Shown piece after piece: positions 38,131 to 49,768 of a stretch of 64,000 bases of DNA. Each line of letters begins with the position of its first letter. The stretch's first letter is position 1. Under the pieces are notes generated by a model. It was not told where the DNA came from. It worked only from the letters and a program-made list of their open reading frames with translations, and ran no database searches. This stretch comes from Mangifera indica. Its lineage: Eukaryota > Streptophyta > Magnoliopsida > Sapindales > Anacardiaceae. The stretch covers positions 6,339,537 through 6,403,536 of the forward strand of contig NC_058155.1 of the NCBI RefSeq assembly GCF_011075055.1. The letters are read 5' to 3'. The translations under genes were made by a program, and so were the position numbers.

Positions 38131-38678
38131 TTTAGGTTGAAATGACTATATTATTTCTAACAAATGTATAGTAATTAACTCTCAAATGCATATTGGTCGT
38201 AAAGTCACATTATACATTTATAAGTATGAAATATATTGTTGTGTGAGATTTCTATGTATAAGTATTTAGTCCAGATCATCTATCATGTGTAAGTGAGAGA
38301 TATTAAACTGGATTCACCCATGATTGATTGACTCGACTTATGTCCAATATAAATAATAACATTTTTACAATATTGCTCATGGCAATTGAGAAAAGTTGAG
38401 GTTAGTTGGGACTATATTTAAAGTCCCAAAAACTGCCACTCTCAACTCCCCAAGCACATAAACTAAAGCATAGAAACCAAAAATTCTGTTCTCCTCTCTT
38501 ATCTTTTTTCACAGAAAAAAGAACACACAGAGAATTAATCTCGACAGTACATTAAAGCAAATTGGATTGTTGAAATCTAATCATCACATTTCAGATCATG
38601 ATCAAGCTTCGGATCATCATCAATAGCTCAATTTATATTTCGGGTATGTAAATTCAATCATGTATTTAATTTCCAACA

Positions 38679-40255
38679 TATAGCATTACTCCTTTTTCAA
38701 AAGCACTTGCGTTACCCTCAATCCCATTCCCATTATCTTTTTACTGTTAATTGTTCTTTCAATATACTCTAGAATTTGTTTTATATATATAAAATGTTAT
38801 GGTTCAAGGAAATAAAAATTGGAGGGCAAGTGTTGGTTTTTGTCTTTAATACTGAGAAAAATCTTGTAGTATCTTAAGTCACTTTATGTCATTTTCCCGA
38901 AGCCCTTTTGTTCTTGTTCTTATTGTCATATTAATCTTGTCTTTGTCAATTTCCCCTACTTCCAACACTACCATTTCTTTGACAAAATATTTACCCCTTT
39001 GTAATTGTTTTCAGGTCCTCTGTTTTAGAAAATTAGGAAGAGAGAGGATTAAAAAAATAATATTGTATGTGACATGAAGAGAATTCTACTCCTTTGAGAG
39101 AGCAGTTCTCTTCAGAAGAATCTTGTATATCTCTGCAATTAAATCTTGTTTTTAAGTTATTTAAATTTTTAAGATAGTACATCCTGCCTTGTAGTTTTCC
39201 GGGAAAGTTTTTAGTGTGAGAATCTTGGGAATATTCATCTTGTGTGTCGTAAAGGCATATATATTTTTTTATATAAATAAACAACTCATGAATTCTTAGT
39301 TAATTCTCCATGGTACACAAATTGATAAGTGTTTCTGCTTTCAGTTTGTCTGTAATATGGACATGTTTCTGGTTTCCAACTTGCATATTTATCAGTAATG
39401 TTTCCCTGTAGAAGTCAAATTTTATTCCCTCAAAAAACCTCAAAATATGAGCACCATTATATATTAAACAAAGCAATAAAGAAGTGAAGAAAAGATAAAG
39501 ATTTCATAAAAGAAAGTGAATTAGATTCCTGATTCCCCACCTCCCCAGAAACAAACATTTGCTATTGTACCTAAAAGACTAATAATCACAAAGCTAATCA
39601 TTTTAGAATAATAATCCCCACCATTTTTTACAGTGACAACCCAATTCAATTCAAAATTTATTTCATTTCATCTCATCATCTCACCTTTTTTAAAGTTGAA
39701 GAGGTTTGTTTTTTCACAAACAGAATCATTCCAACTTTTACTGTTTAAAAAATAATAAATCAGTCACAATCTCCCAGTTCCATCTCTGTCTTCCATGTTC
39801 ATTCAATGCTCTTCTTTGTTGAAGACCCACGTAAATTAAGAGTTTGTTTTTGAAATATTATCGAAAGGGATTAGAATACTTACTCTCATGTTCGAAATCC
39901 CATACTTTTGCCACTCAAAAAACCCTGAGAGTTCATCAATATGTGTTTCAATGCTTTAGTAAACAAGAATTCAGGTTTTAAGGGAAATACTATCTGCAAG
40001 AATTTTCATTCAATAAATATGTCAAAATCTGAAGGTAAACTGTATGGTAATGGTAACATTACTGTTAGGCATCCACATTTCTCAAAATTTTTTTTCTTTT
40101 TCTTTAATGTGCAAAAACCTTTTCTTCTTTCTCTGTGATCCAGTTGCCTGCCAGCGAGATAAAGTCACAAAGGCCTCAACCCGCTTGAAATCTAATCATA
40201 TCATTCACCCTTCTTCATCTTTTTCACCTTACTAAAACTACCCTCACTTCACTTC
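38679..40255. other. Intergenic region upstream of the phytocyanin-like gene
   Basis: No well supported gene. A 63-codon plus-strand frame at 38886-39077 starts with a signal-peptide-like segment (FVLVLIVILILSLS) and includes a possible splice donor after CTGTTT/CAG; it could be a first exon or chance, and I do not call it. The last 200 bases form the promoter and leader of the next gene. Confidence 0.4.
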
Positions 40256-41860
40256 ATGAAGATCTCATCCTTCCTTCTCTTCTTCTTCCTCTCTGTTCTC
40301 CCTCTTTTATCTCAACCTTCTCAGTCCACAGCCATTCTTGTTGATGGTGTTTCAGAGTGGAAGAGCCCAACCGTTCATGTAGGAGACTTCATCAGTAAGT
40401 AGTTTTGTTTTCATGTTTTCTTTGTTTTTTCTGCCTACTTATATAACTGACTCCCACTTTATCTCTTTTCTTTCAGTTTTCAAACACAAGTATAACTACA
40501 ACCTCTACATTTTTAAGAACAAGAATGCCTGTAATCTCTGCAATTTCACTCAAGCTACTCTTCTCACCGAGCCCAACTCCACCTCTTATACGGCAAGTGT
40601 CTCAAAAATCTTGTTTTTTTTTTTTTTTTTTTATGGTGGCTGCTTAGGAATTTGGCTGAAAAATATTTTTTTTGAACTCAAATTATGAAGTGGCATCCTT
40701 CACGCACTGGTTTCTTCTACTTCACGTTCAACAATGGCTCTTTCAAAACGTGCCAAGCCTCTCAAAAGCTCGCCATAGAGGTCTCATTACCCCAAAATGC
40801 AAGTACCATTTCTCCACAGCACCCTCCAATGGATGCTCCGGCACCAGTTTCAGGTGGTGTTGTTTCGTCTTCTCCAGCATATCCCTGGCCTTTCCGCCCC
40901 CGCCAGGAGGCTGTTTCTCCAGGTTCAGCACCGTTGAGCCATGGCGCTACTGCTCCTGTGACAGTGCCATCTTTGGTGCCGGATGCAGGAGGCGGCATGC
41001 CGTTTATTAATAGTAATCCTGCCATTCCTTTGCCTACTGGTGAAGTGGATTCAGCTACCATAAGACCTCTTCCAACTTCAGGCCAATCTAGACAGGTACA
41101 TTCATGCAATTAAATTCAAAATTTTACACTAACAAAAATAAAGACTCAAATATTTATTCATGTATTTCACAAATCTCTGAGACTAAGAGGGTTAATATAA
41201 TGTCAAAGTTTTTTACAGTTATCATGCTTTCAAAATATGTTTGTGTAAGTTCTGAAACAAATGAGATTTATTTAATCAATAAAACTTTATATACATATTT
41301 TTTAGTATACAATTAGATAAATAATGTGTAATCATGTGATTAAATATTTTTTTATAGTTAATTTAAAATTACTTAATCAAATAATAATATATCATCTATA
41401 TATATAATTGTTAACTCAAAAATAACGCGCACATATTGCTCTTATTTTCATTATTTAGTGAGAAATGCAGTAATTTTTTTAAACAATTTGCCACAGAAAA
41501 TTTTATTGAATCGCTTTGTTTTAGTTCATTTCTCATGTCAGGACTGCTAATTCGGAAAAATCCAATGTCTATAACTAGATTTTCAATATTTCATATATAG
41601 ATGATTTTTCTTTTTTTCAAGTGAGAAAGTGTGTGAAAATGGAGGGTTGAACTTGAGGCAAATTGCGCATTTTTTTACTCTCAACTTAATTGGTACTTGT
41701 TAAAAGTGACAAATGTAGTGGGAATAGTTTGACGGATAGTTGATTGGGAGTTGTTTTTCATAAAGTTTGTTTGGTTGGGTGGAAAATGCAGGTGGCGGTG
41801 GGGTTTCTTGCAGGTCAAATGGTCATCTTTTTTGTAGTTTTCCTTTTCCTGATGCTGTAA
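40256..41860 (+). CDS. Phytocyanin-like (early nodulin-like) secreted protein lacking copper ligands
   Basis: Exons: 40256-40394, 40477-40592, 40691-41095, 41792-41860; 242 residues. A signal peptide occupies residues 1 to about 24 (FLLFFFLSVLPLLS). A cupredoxin/phytocyanin domain follows (about 25-115) with VDGVSEWKSPTVHVGDFI, FKHKYNYNLYIF and YTWHPSRTGFFYF. A Pro/Ser/Ala-rich linker is next, then a hydrophobic C-terminus (VGFLAGQMVIFFVVFLFLML) fitting a GPI-anchor signal. Compared with stellacyanin, the copper-binding positions look like Asn, Phe and Thr in place of His, Cys and His, while the disulfide cysteines (ACNLC, TCQAS) are kept. It should therefore be a non-copper member at the cell surface or wall, role unknown. 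Intron 2 needs a GC donor (ACG/GCAAGT) and has a weak acceptor. Family call firm; exon 2/3 junction moderately sure. Confidence 0.85.
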
Positions 41861-44025
41861 AAAGAAAATTCTGTCATCTGTAAAAGAGCAATCCTATATA
41901 TACATACTTTAGACATAATTGAGTATATAAATTATGTATCATTATGTGATTTGGAATTATTATCCAATTATGTCCTCAAAAGGGTGTATTTTTAAAGTTT
42001 GTATAAAAGCAATTAAACAATTACTTGGTAGTAATCAGCAGTAGTAGGTTTGGTTATTAAGAGAGAGTAAAGATGATTATTATAAGAATATGTAATTTAC
42101 TTTCACCATATTGTATGGTAGAGTGATTGATGTTTTCTGATTTTTACTTTGGAATCATCATTTATCAGTAAGTAGCGATTTGATGTGTAGCTGTGATTAG
42201 ATTTGGTTTACCATGCCATTGATTGCCTACTTTTTCCTTTTTGCCTCTTGAGACCCACCTCTTTATTCTCTTGCTTTTCTCAATTGGAACATTGACCACA
42301 TTTTGAATTCCTAAGGCCCTTGCCTGTTATTTTTCCTTGGACATATTTGGGAGAAGGTACTACACACTAACACTGTAGGATGAGTAATGTTTTATTATTG
42401 TATAGTTGATTATTGAGTATAAATTATATCCAAACTGACAGGGTTATAATTTTTGACCTTTCAGTGATTATAATAGATATATTCCTATTTCAGTTTAAGA
42501 CATATTTATTTGAAAGTTGAAGATATCTTCTTGATTGATGTGTAATATGAGAATATTTATAGAAAATTCTTGATAAATTCCTTTATCAGAGAGAGTGTAA
42601 TTCTTATCTCGATTTGAATAGACTTACTTTTTTCTCGCAAAGAATTGAATAGGTATTGTTTGATCACTAGTTGTTTGTTAAAACATTTTGAACTTATTCA
42701 TAGATGAGCATCGAGTAGGCTTTATGTGGGCTATGGATTACTGTATAACACTATGATACTTCCACTCCGTTAGCTTATTAGTAAGCTAAGATTGAGTGAT
42801 TCAGGAGAAAAATCACTCAGTGTCGCATCTAAAAGCTTACATACAATCTAAAATATTTAACTTATTAAGTGATGTTATTTATCCATTCTTATAAGTCTAA
42901 CATTCAATATATATCCATTGGATGTGATGTGAGATAGTAACTTCAAATATACCAAAATTGGATCTTAGCTTTATAAAATTGTTGATACAATATTTCGTCA
43001 TCAACTAATGTATGTGATTCAAAGCTTTATGTAAGATATGTTATAGTTGAAATGATTAACATATGAGAAGAGTTAAGTTAATCTACTACAGTTGTGTGTG
43101 AGAGGATAAATTAGAAAAAGTAAGAAAATAGATAAAATATAAGATTTTATACATGGTTAAGCTTGAAGGTCAGATTGCCTCTGTCCACAATGTTAACACT
43201 AATATAAGTGTAGTATAAAAATATTATAAGATAATTTGTACAACAGGAGTGTTTATTGTGTTTATATACAAGATTCATAGAGAGAAAAATATATTTGAAA
43301 CTCTCCGAATTTAGAATCTTATTTATAATTTGAATGAGAGAAACTTATATCTATATCAACAACGTATTGTTTAAAGAGAATTTATTGTTTTGCTAGATGA
43401 GCATTACAATTGCGATTTATAATTGGGTTCCTCTTTTGATAGAATTACAATTGCAATTTTGAATTGAAGAGAATCCTTCACTTTACAAATGGTAGAATTA
43501 GAGTGGCTTGATTGCTAGTCCCTTGTTAAGATATCAAAGCTCTCAAATAAGATTTCACTAAAATGTGAACTTGGGGCTCGATAAGTGGTTGCCACATTTG
43601 GTTGCGCTTCGAAGATTAACTTTAGGGAGAACTTTGTGACATTATAACAAAAACCAAAAGAAAAAATTATCTAATATATACTATTAGATAGTTCGGAAGC
43701 ACCTGAGACGTTGCACTTAACAAATAATATAAAAAGCGTGTTGTTCTGAATTTGGAACCGGTTCTAGCTCGGATGTGAAATGTAAGCAACATATGACATG
43801 AAATTGTTCAATTTTGCTTTGCTTGGAAACCATGACTTCCCACCAAAGGCAAAAAGATTGCATTTGGGAAGCAATGAATATATCCATTTCTCTTGTGAAA
43901 AAACACCACAAATTTCTGTAAACTAAGCCTGTTAAAATGCTTTTGATCTTCATGTCTTGTTTCATTTCTCCATTATTACTAGCAAAAATCATTACAGTTT
44001 TGGGGAACCAAAAAAGAGGACAGCA
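41861..44025. other. Spacer between the phytocyanin-like and RTM2-like genes
   Basis: No gene recognised. It holds AT-rich MITE-like core sequence near 41910-41970 and two adjacent small stem-loops at about 42768-42822 (TTAGCTTATTAGTAAGCTAA, and TGAGTGATT...AATCACTCA). A TATAAAAA box at 43728-43735 could serve the downstream gene, with a leader of about 260 bases; this is tentative. Intron 3 of the phytocyanin-like gene also contains an AT-rich repeat (about 41290-41410). Confidence 0.4.
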
Positions 44026-45583
44026 ATGGAGCTTGAATTGGCACTCAAAATCACTCATAACAGGGATGATTCAACTTCCAAAATGGCAGATTTTAGGATC
44101 ACAAAAGACTCTTCTGGCCCTCTTTTCATGTCTACAGAAACTGAATCCAAGTTCATCCTCACTGGCCATCTCAAAGGTATTGTTAATTTCCATTTCTTTT
44201 AATTAATCTCATTTCTAATGCTCAAGAATGATTAAACAAATTGCAGGTTTCAGAAGAGAGAACATTGATGTTGAGATAAATGAAGCTGGGAACCGAATTG
44301 CAATTAGTGGGAAGAAGCCTGTTCAGGAGATGGTGTTGACGGGTTGGGTTCTGTGCAGGAAAGAGGTGGAGATAAGGGCTTTTCGGAAAGTTTTTCGGAT
44401 TCCAGAAAGGGTGAAATTAGGTAAAATTAAGGCCAAGCTTAATGATGAAACATCAACTCTGACAATTGTTATGCCTAAGTGGGAGAAAGGAATTCGTGGG
44501 ATTGGGATCGAGGAAGTGAACGAAGAGGAGGAAGATAGAGCAAGAACTGAATCTGATGAAATTCCTGGAATTGAGAAAGCAAAAGAGGAAATTCAGAAAG
44601 AGTCTGAAAGGCCAATAGACAAGAAAGAAACTGACCAGGTTGTAAAAGGGGAGTTTCCTGAAACTATACAACAAAAGAACGAAGGTTTGGAGGATTCTCG
44701 TCAGGTTTCGGATAAAGTAAGTGATGGAAAACCTGAAGCAACAAAAGCTGAAGAGTTTTCCGGAGGAGAATATACTCGAGAGGCAGTAAAGGAGAAACCT
44801 GAAAAAGCCAGGGAAGAAATTGCTTCTGAAGAGCGAGAGGTAAAAGCTTGGGATTACATGGAGCCTGAAGGTAAAAGCTCGGGAAAAAAGGATCAGGTTG
44901 CGGAGAAATTACATAGAGGCCCAGAAATTGAGTCTCAGGCGAGTGCTAAAAAGGTGGAAGCATCTAAGCAAGAGAGCGATGGTTCACAGAAAACAGAATC
45001 CCCACCAACTGAAGAAATTCAAAGAGAAAACCTTCCTGAAGAAAGAGCACAGTTGCAAGAATTGAAAGGACAAGCTCTTAGTCCGGATAATATTCGATCT
45101 AAAACTCCTGGAGACAATCAAATGACTGCGCCAACAGGACACCCAAGTTCACCATCCAATGCTATTGAAGATCAAGAAACAACTAAAGAGAACTACCAAC
45201 TGGAAGATGAAATCCCTGGAGAATCACCAAGGCAAGAACCTCGAAAAGAAGTGCTAGAATCAGCAAAACTTGAATCCCATCAGGAACCTGAGCAGCAAAA
45301 AACTTCAAGTCCGAATAACTTGGCAGATCAACACAGTGAAGAAACTCAACAGAAAGAAATTGAAGGAAAAATAACTAGAGAAGAAATATCTGAAGAAAAA
45401 GTAGAGGAAAATGAATCTCAGGAATTGGAGAAGCAGAAAGATCTGATTGAGGAAGCAGCCCAAGTGAAGAAGCATGTTGGGAAAAGTTCCAAGACGTGTC
45501 GTCCTCTTGTTGTTGCAGGATCAGCCTTACTTGTATCTGTTTTAGTGTTTGCTTTCCATTTCATTAGAGCTAAGAAAAGATAA
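44026..45583 (+). CDS. RTM2-like alpha-crystallin (HSP20-like) domain protein with C-terminal membrane anchor
   Basis: Exons 44026-44176 and 44247-45583; 495 residues. An alpha-crystallin-type domain spans about residues 22-128: FRITKDSSGPLFMSTE, LTGHLKGFRRENIDVEI, ISGKKPVQEM, FRKVFRIPERV, and AKLNDETSTLTIVMPK, where the small-HSP consensus Gly is Thr. A long, highly charged Glu/Lys/Gln-rich tail (about 135-460) is probably disordered or coiled. A single membrane helix follows (about 470-489, LVVAGSALLVSVLVFAFHF), with a basic end RAKKR. This layout matches RESTRICTED TEV MOVEMENT 2 and its relatives, which are membrane-bound small-HSP-like proteins; in Arabidopsis RTM2 limits long-distance potyvirus movement. 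Whether this copy has a defence role cannot be told. An AATAAA lies at 45608-45613. An in-frame Met at 44083 is an alternative start. Confidence 0.9.
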
Positions 45584-45869
45584 ACTAAATTATAGCTACG
45601 AGGTTGTAATAAATCAAGCATACTTTTTACACAAACTGTGACATTATTTATTCATAATTGAATCAATAATTTATTTGCTTTTTTCTGATAGAACTATACT
45701 GAATTGTTTATCAAAGATCATTTCTCATATATTTTAAGATGCTGCACTTTCTCCTAATCAAAACTAGCATATAAAATTGTTGCAACATGATGGAATATGT
45801 AAGCCTTACATTAGGAACAAAAATGAAAAATAAAAAGGTATATAATGCAATGGGTATTTAAGTTAAATT

Positions 45870-46440
45870 GACTTAAGTTATTTCAATAATTGAAACCCAA
45901 AACATGTTAAAACCTATAATTAATAAAGTTGATTGACACAGTTTAAGATTTTTAACATGGTATCAGAACTCGTTATAGGCTAGCCTAGCTCACAACATGC
46001 TTCAAGCTTAGCCAAGTGTAGCATGGCAGTGTTGGAATATACAAGTTTTTGTATTGTGTATTGCACTTGAAGGCCTAACTTGTTTTAAGTTAAGCCAAGA
46101 AAAGCCAACCCATGTATGACAAGTGTCAACTAGTGGCTAGACCCTCTTTCAGGTTGAGCCAAGAAGAGTCATTAAACCATCTTTCAGGCTAAGCCAAGAA
46201 GAGCCATTAAACCATCTTTTAGGCTAAGCCAAGAAGATAATGAGCTAGACCCTATTTTAAGCCAAGCCAGACCCATGCGCAACAAGTGTCAACATGTGGC
46301 TAGATCCTTGCCAAGAAGAGCCAAACCCATGTATGGTAAGCGTAGGCTAATAGAAATATATAAGTTTATGTAATGAGTGCTGCACTTAAGGGTGAGTGTA
46401 ATGTTTCAAGATGAGCCAAAAAGAACAAAACCCACGTATG
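45870..46440 (+). mobile_element. LTR-element relic with primer-binding site
   Basis: TTTTTAACA followed by TGGTATCAGAACTCG (from 45958) has the form of an LTR end plus initiator-Met primer site. Downstream, GCCAAG/AAGAGCC words recur about five times (46090-46330). AATATA(C/T)AAGTTT...TGCACTT occurs twice (about 46033 and 46347), suggesting repeated units of a small TRIM-like element. Ends and target-site duplication were not found. Confidence 0.5.
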
Positions 46441-46936
46441 ACAATTGTCAATTGGTGGACTAACAAGACCTTGTTTCACCGTCACATCTATAAATACATC
46501 CAAAGAGTATTTTTGCCATTTATCATGTTTGATGAATCTTTGTGCCTGTGTTATTGCGAAAGTATGCAATCAATTGTGCATGCAAGAAATGCACACCCGT
46601 ACATGTGATGAAAGGACACTTTTTTCCATCATGTGGTGTAAATTTATTCTAAAGTATGAGATGATGTATGTCTGTTCATGATGAGGCCACACACTCGTAC
46701 ACTCGATAAAAAGATAAAAATTTATGTTAGTTGCCATGTACAACCATGCATGAAGAAGTATACGACCATGCATGAGGTCAATTATTGAATAAAATGTGTC
46801 CCTAGAGATCATGAGACATGATAAGGATGGATGAAATCATTTGGACAACCATGCATGAAGATTGCACAATGTGACTGATGTTATTTAATGAAAAATATAT
46901 AAAAGTTGGCCTCTTGCCCAAGAGAAGGTACGGCAA
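46441..46936. other. Spacer without recognisable gene
   Basis: Short open frames on both strands only. CATGCATGA-type words recur at about 46746-46860 (ACCATGCATGAAGA three times in variants), suggesting a local repeat or old element. Confidence 0.35.
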
Positions 46937-47041
46937 ACTCATGCATTTATTCTGCAAACATAGAGCAAACAAAAAAGACAGATAAAGTAACTCATACATT
47001 TATTCTGCAGACATAGAGCAAACAAAAAAGAGAGATAAAGT
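46937..47041. repeat. Tandem duplication, 53-bp unit, two copies
   Basis: ACTCATGCATTTATTCTGCA... AGAGATAAAG occurs at 46937 and again at 46990 with few differences. It lies ahead of the U-box pseudogene. Confidence 0.85.
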
Positions 47042-47279
47042 TCAAAAGTGCTAGGTAGCCGGAATTTGAGTTGCCAGAGAGAAAAGAGCGATGCCAGAAA
47101 ACACCATTACAACATAAAGAATTAGCATTTGCCAAATTGTTTTCATTCCAGTAACTTATATAAAGGCATTTTATAGTGTAAATCTGAATAAATGATTCAG
47201 GAAGTTCATTTCGTATGCTGAGAATGATAATGATGATGAATGAACACAATAACCTTGTTTGTTTGGTATGATCACATTT

Positions 47280-48110
47280 CTGCTACCAAAGTTGCCATGG
47301 AGGCTGTAAAAATGACAGCTCAGTTTTTGATGGGAAAACTAGCAACAGGCTCAGTAGACATTCGGAGGCAGCCTGCTTATGAGCTATGATTACTTGCAAG
47401 AACCGGTATTGACAACACAAGTATAATTGCTAAGGGAGAAGCCATTCCATTCCTTGTGACAGTACTAAATTCCCATGATCCAGAATACAAGAAAATGCTG
47501 TCACTATCTCAATCTCTCAATTTTCGACAACAATAAGATCTTAATAGTGGCCACTGGAGCAATGGATAACATCATAGATGTTCTGGAATTGCAGCAGCAG
47601 CCATACATAGCCTGTCGATGATAGATGATTACAAGGCTTCAATTGGAGCACATGCTAAAGCAGTCCCAGCCCTACTTGGGCTCCCGAAAGAAGGCATAAC
47701 AACTGGAAAAAAAGATGCTGCAACTGCATTTTTCAATCTTGCAGTATATAATCCTAAAAAGGATAGTATTCTTATGGCAAGAGCAGTTCCTCAGCTCATT
47801 GACCTGTTAATGGATGACAAGGCAGGGTATAACTGATGATGCCCTCAAGAGATACTAGCTTTACTTCAAGGTTGCTCCCAGGGGCGGTAGGAGATAAGGA
47901 AAAGCAGAGTATAACTCAATAACTCTCCTGTTAGGACTGTGCAAGGATGGAGGAGAAGAGGTAGCAAGACGTTTATTAATAAATCCTTGGAGCAGGCCTT
48001 CACTTCAAAGCTTGGCTGCTGATGGGTCTGTGAAAGCTTGCAGAAAGGCTGACGCACTCCTTAGATCACTCAACTGATGCTGCTCTCAATCTCACAATCC
48101 TGTAGGATAA
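47280..48110 (+). pseudogene. Intronless pseudogene of a U-box/ARM-repeat E3 ligase (PUB17-like)
   Basis: Plus-strand pieces in shifting frames follow the armadillo-repeat half of plant U-box E3 ubiquitin ligases of the PUB17 type. They read VAMEAVKMTAQFLMGKLATG, then AIPFLVTVLNSHDPEY, SLSMIDDYKASIGAHAKAVP, GKKDAATAFFNLAVYN and DLLMDDKAG, then EEVARRLLIN and, at the end, CCSQSHNPV. Damage includes a CGA-to-TGA type stop after AYEL, a stop after LNFRQQ, a one-base insertion at GGGTATAAC (about 47828) and later shifts. The U-box and N-terminal part are absent. No introns are seen, which fits a processed or fragmentary copy, though the parent exon may itself be intronless. Not expected to be functional. 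Confidence 0.85.
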
Positions 48111-49768
48111 CAGCATCAGAAAACTCAGAATCAAGAAGTGTATATATGTGGATTTCTCAAACATTTTACGAGTGCTGATTTGTCCAGTAATTGAGACTCA
48201 AACGTTACTGCTTCATTAATGAATTAATCCCTATTTTACAGTGTTGTTTTGATGTTTGAGCTCACACTAAAACTAAAATTAAAAATATGTCCAATTAAGA
48301 AAAAAATCTCTGGATCTCCATCTCTGCCCAAAAGCATCACTAGTAGCTCTTCACAAGACAGTTAACCAAGGCAAACTATATGTTCAGACTGCTTGATCCA
48401 TTTAAAATTGTATTCTAAATATGAATCAAACAACTTAGATCAATTGGTAAAGGTCATTTCAGAACACAAGTCCACTGGCTTATAATTCACAATATAGTAC
48501 AGTAGAGTAGCTTATGATTCACAGCACAATCTAATTAGTAGACAGTCCAAAAAAAACTCATCTATATAAGCTCATCAATGTCCCGTTTGAATGGAGAGAG
48601 ATCCACTGCCTCTAATGTTTGTCTTTCAAGTCAATAAAACTGTAGATATAGTCTTTCCTATTATATGATGTACAGTGTTTTCCCATATTTCCTTGTATAT
48701 CTCATAGGCTTCATGTATAAATTCAGCAATGTATCAATAAACAAATATATACAAAAATTATTTCATTAAATTATTCACATGATTTAGAACATGGAAAGAA
48801 GAAACAAAAGACCCATGCATGAGGGATCGTTTAGAAAGAGTCTTTCTCAAATTTCAAACATGATATAAGCCATGTTAAATTGGAAGCTTACAAGAACAAA
48901 GACTGAAAGTTGTCCTAGAAGCTATGGAATATCAAGTGATGGCCACCACATTGACTCAGCCTAAAATTTATAGGAGACGAGACAAATAAAGAATCAGAAA
49001 GAAGATGCAAAACTTCTTACATTTGAGAGAAGATTTGCCACTTTTCTTTCCTTTCTCCATTACTTATTCTGAGCCACAGGAAGATTTGCCTGCTATTGCC
49101 TGTTCGTCTTTTTACTCGAAGGGATCATGTTATATTAATATGGAACGAAAAGTGGAGTTCAGGATATTTCCGTCTTTTAGATACCGGGCCGAAACTGGAG
49201 AAACCCACCTTGGCTCAAAACAAATCCATAATTGTAAACCCATAATTGTTTCCTGCGGCGGTTCATCCTCTCCGGCGACTCTGCGTTAAAAAATTGTGAG
49301 TCCGTGGTACTGTGAATTTTGTTTCAATCTTGGATCCCGTCGACTTAAATTCTAGATATTGAGTACTGTTGATTGCTTGTGAATATTCGTTTGGCTGGTG
49401 CTATAAAATAATTATTTTGTGATTTTTTTTTATTATTTCTATTATTTTATTTGCTTTATAATTTATAAAAAAAAAAAATCAATTATTTGTGATATATAAG
49501 ATAATATAAAAGACAATTTGATTATTAATACTCTTTAAATATTAAAAAATTATCAAAATAATCTTAATTTTATTATATTACTATTTTAACTTATCAATTT
49601 TTTAAAACAAAAATATTCACATTTTTAATTAATATAAAAAATACCTCATAATAATTATACTTAAAGGTATTTAAAATAATATTTTAATATTCTTTTATTT
49701 TCTCTAATTAAACACAACAATTATTTATTTTTATCAAATTTTATAAAATATAATAATAATAATTTATA
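48111..49768. other. Spacer, possibly with an orphan 5' exon near 49.0-49.3 kb
   Basis: No gene can be supported. A 94-codon plus-strand frame at 49005-49289 lies in a less AT-rich stretch that ends near GCGTTAAAAAATTGTGAG, then changes to AT-rich DNA. It looks like a promoter/leader style region but no downstream coding exon follows before the foldback element at 49769. Confidence 0.35.

Larger units (their letters stand above)
30968..38678 (+). mobile_element. Decayed copia-type LTR retrotransposon with LTRs and gag remnants
   Basis: Direct LTRs at about 30968-31305 and 38301-38678 share blocks such as TTTTTACAATATTGCTCATG, CTGTTCTCCTCTCTTATC and GAGAATTAATCTC. The primer site TTGGTATCAGAAC (31306-31318), complementary to initiator-Met tRNA, follows the left LTR. 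Flanks are TATAA and TATAG, a possible decayed 5-bp duplication. A broken copia gag can be read at about 33520-34230. Reverse transcriptase and integrase cannot be found. The middle is rearranged by an inverted duplication (33430-35490), probable inserted LTR-like sequence (about 35900-37800) and long TA repeats. Confidence 0.75.

Noticed and set aside
40672..41109. Alternative frames of 112 and 115 codons over the phytocyanin-like exon 3
   Set aside because: They are shadows of the real frame, which alone continues the phytocyanin domain and splices in phase.
49005..49289. 94-codon plus-strand frame
   Set aside because: No recognisable domain and no following exon; kept only as a possible orphan 5' region.
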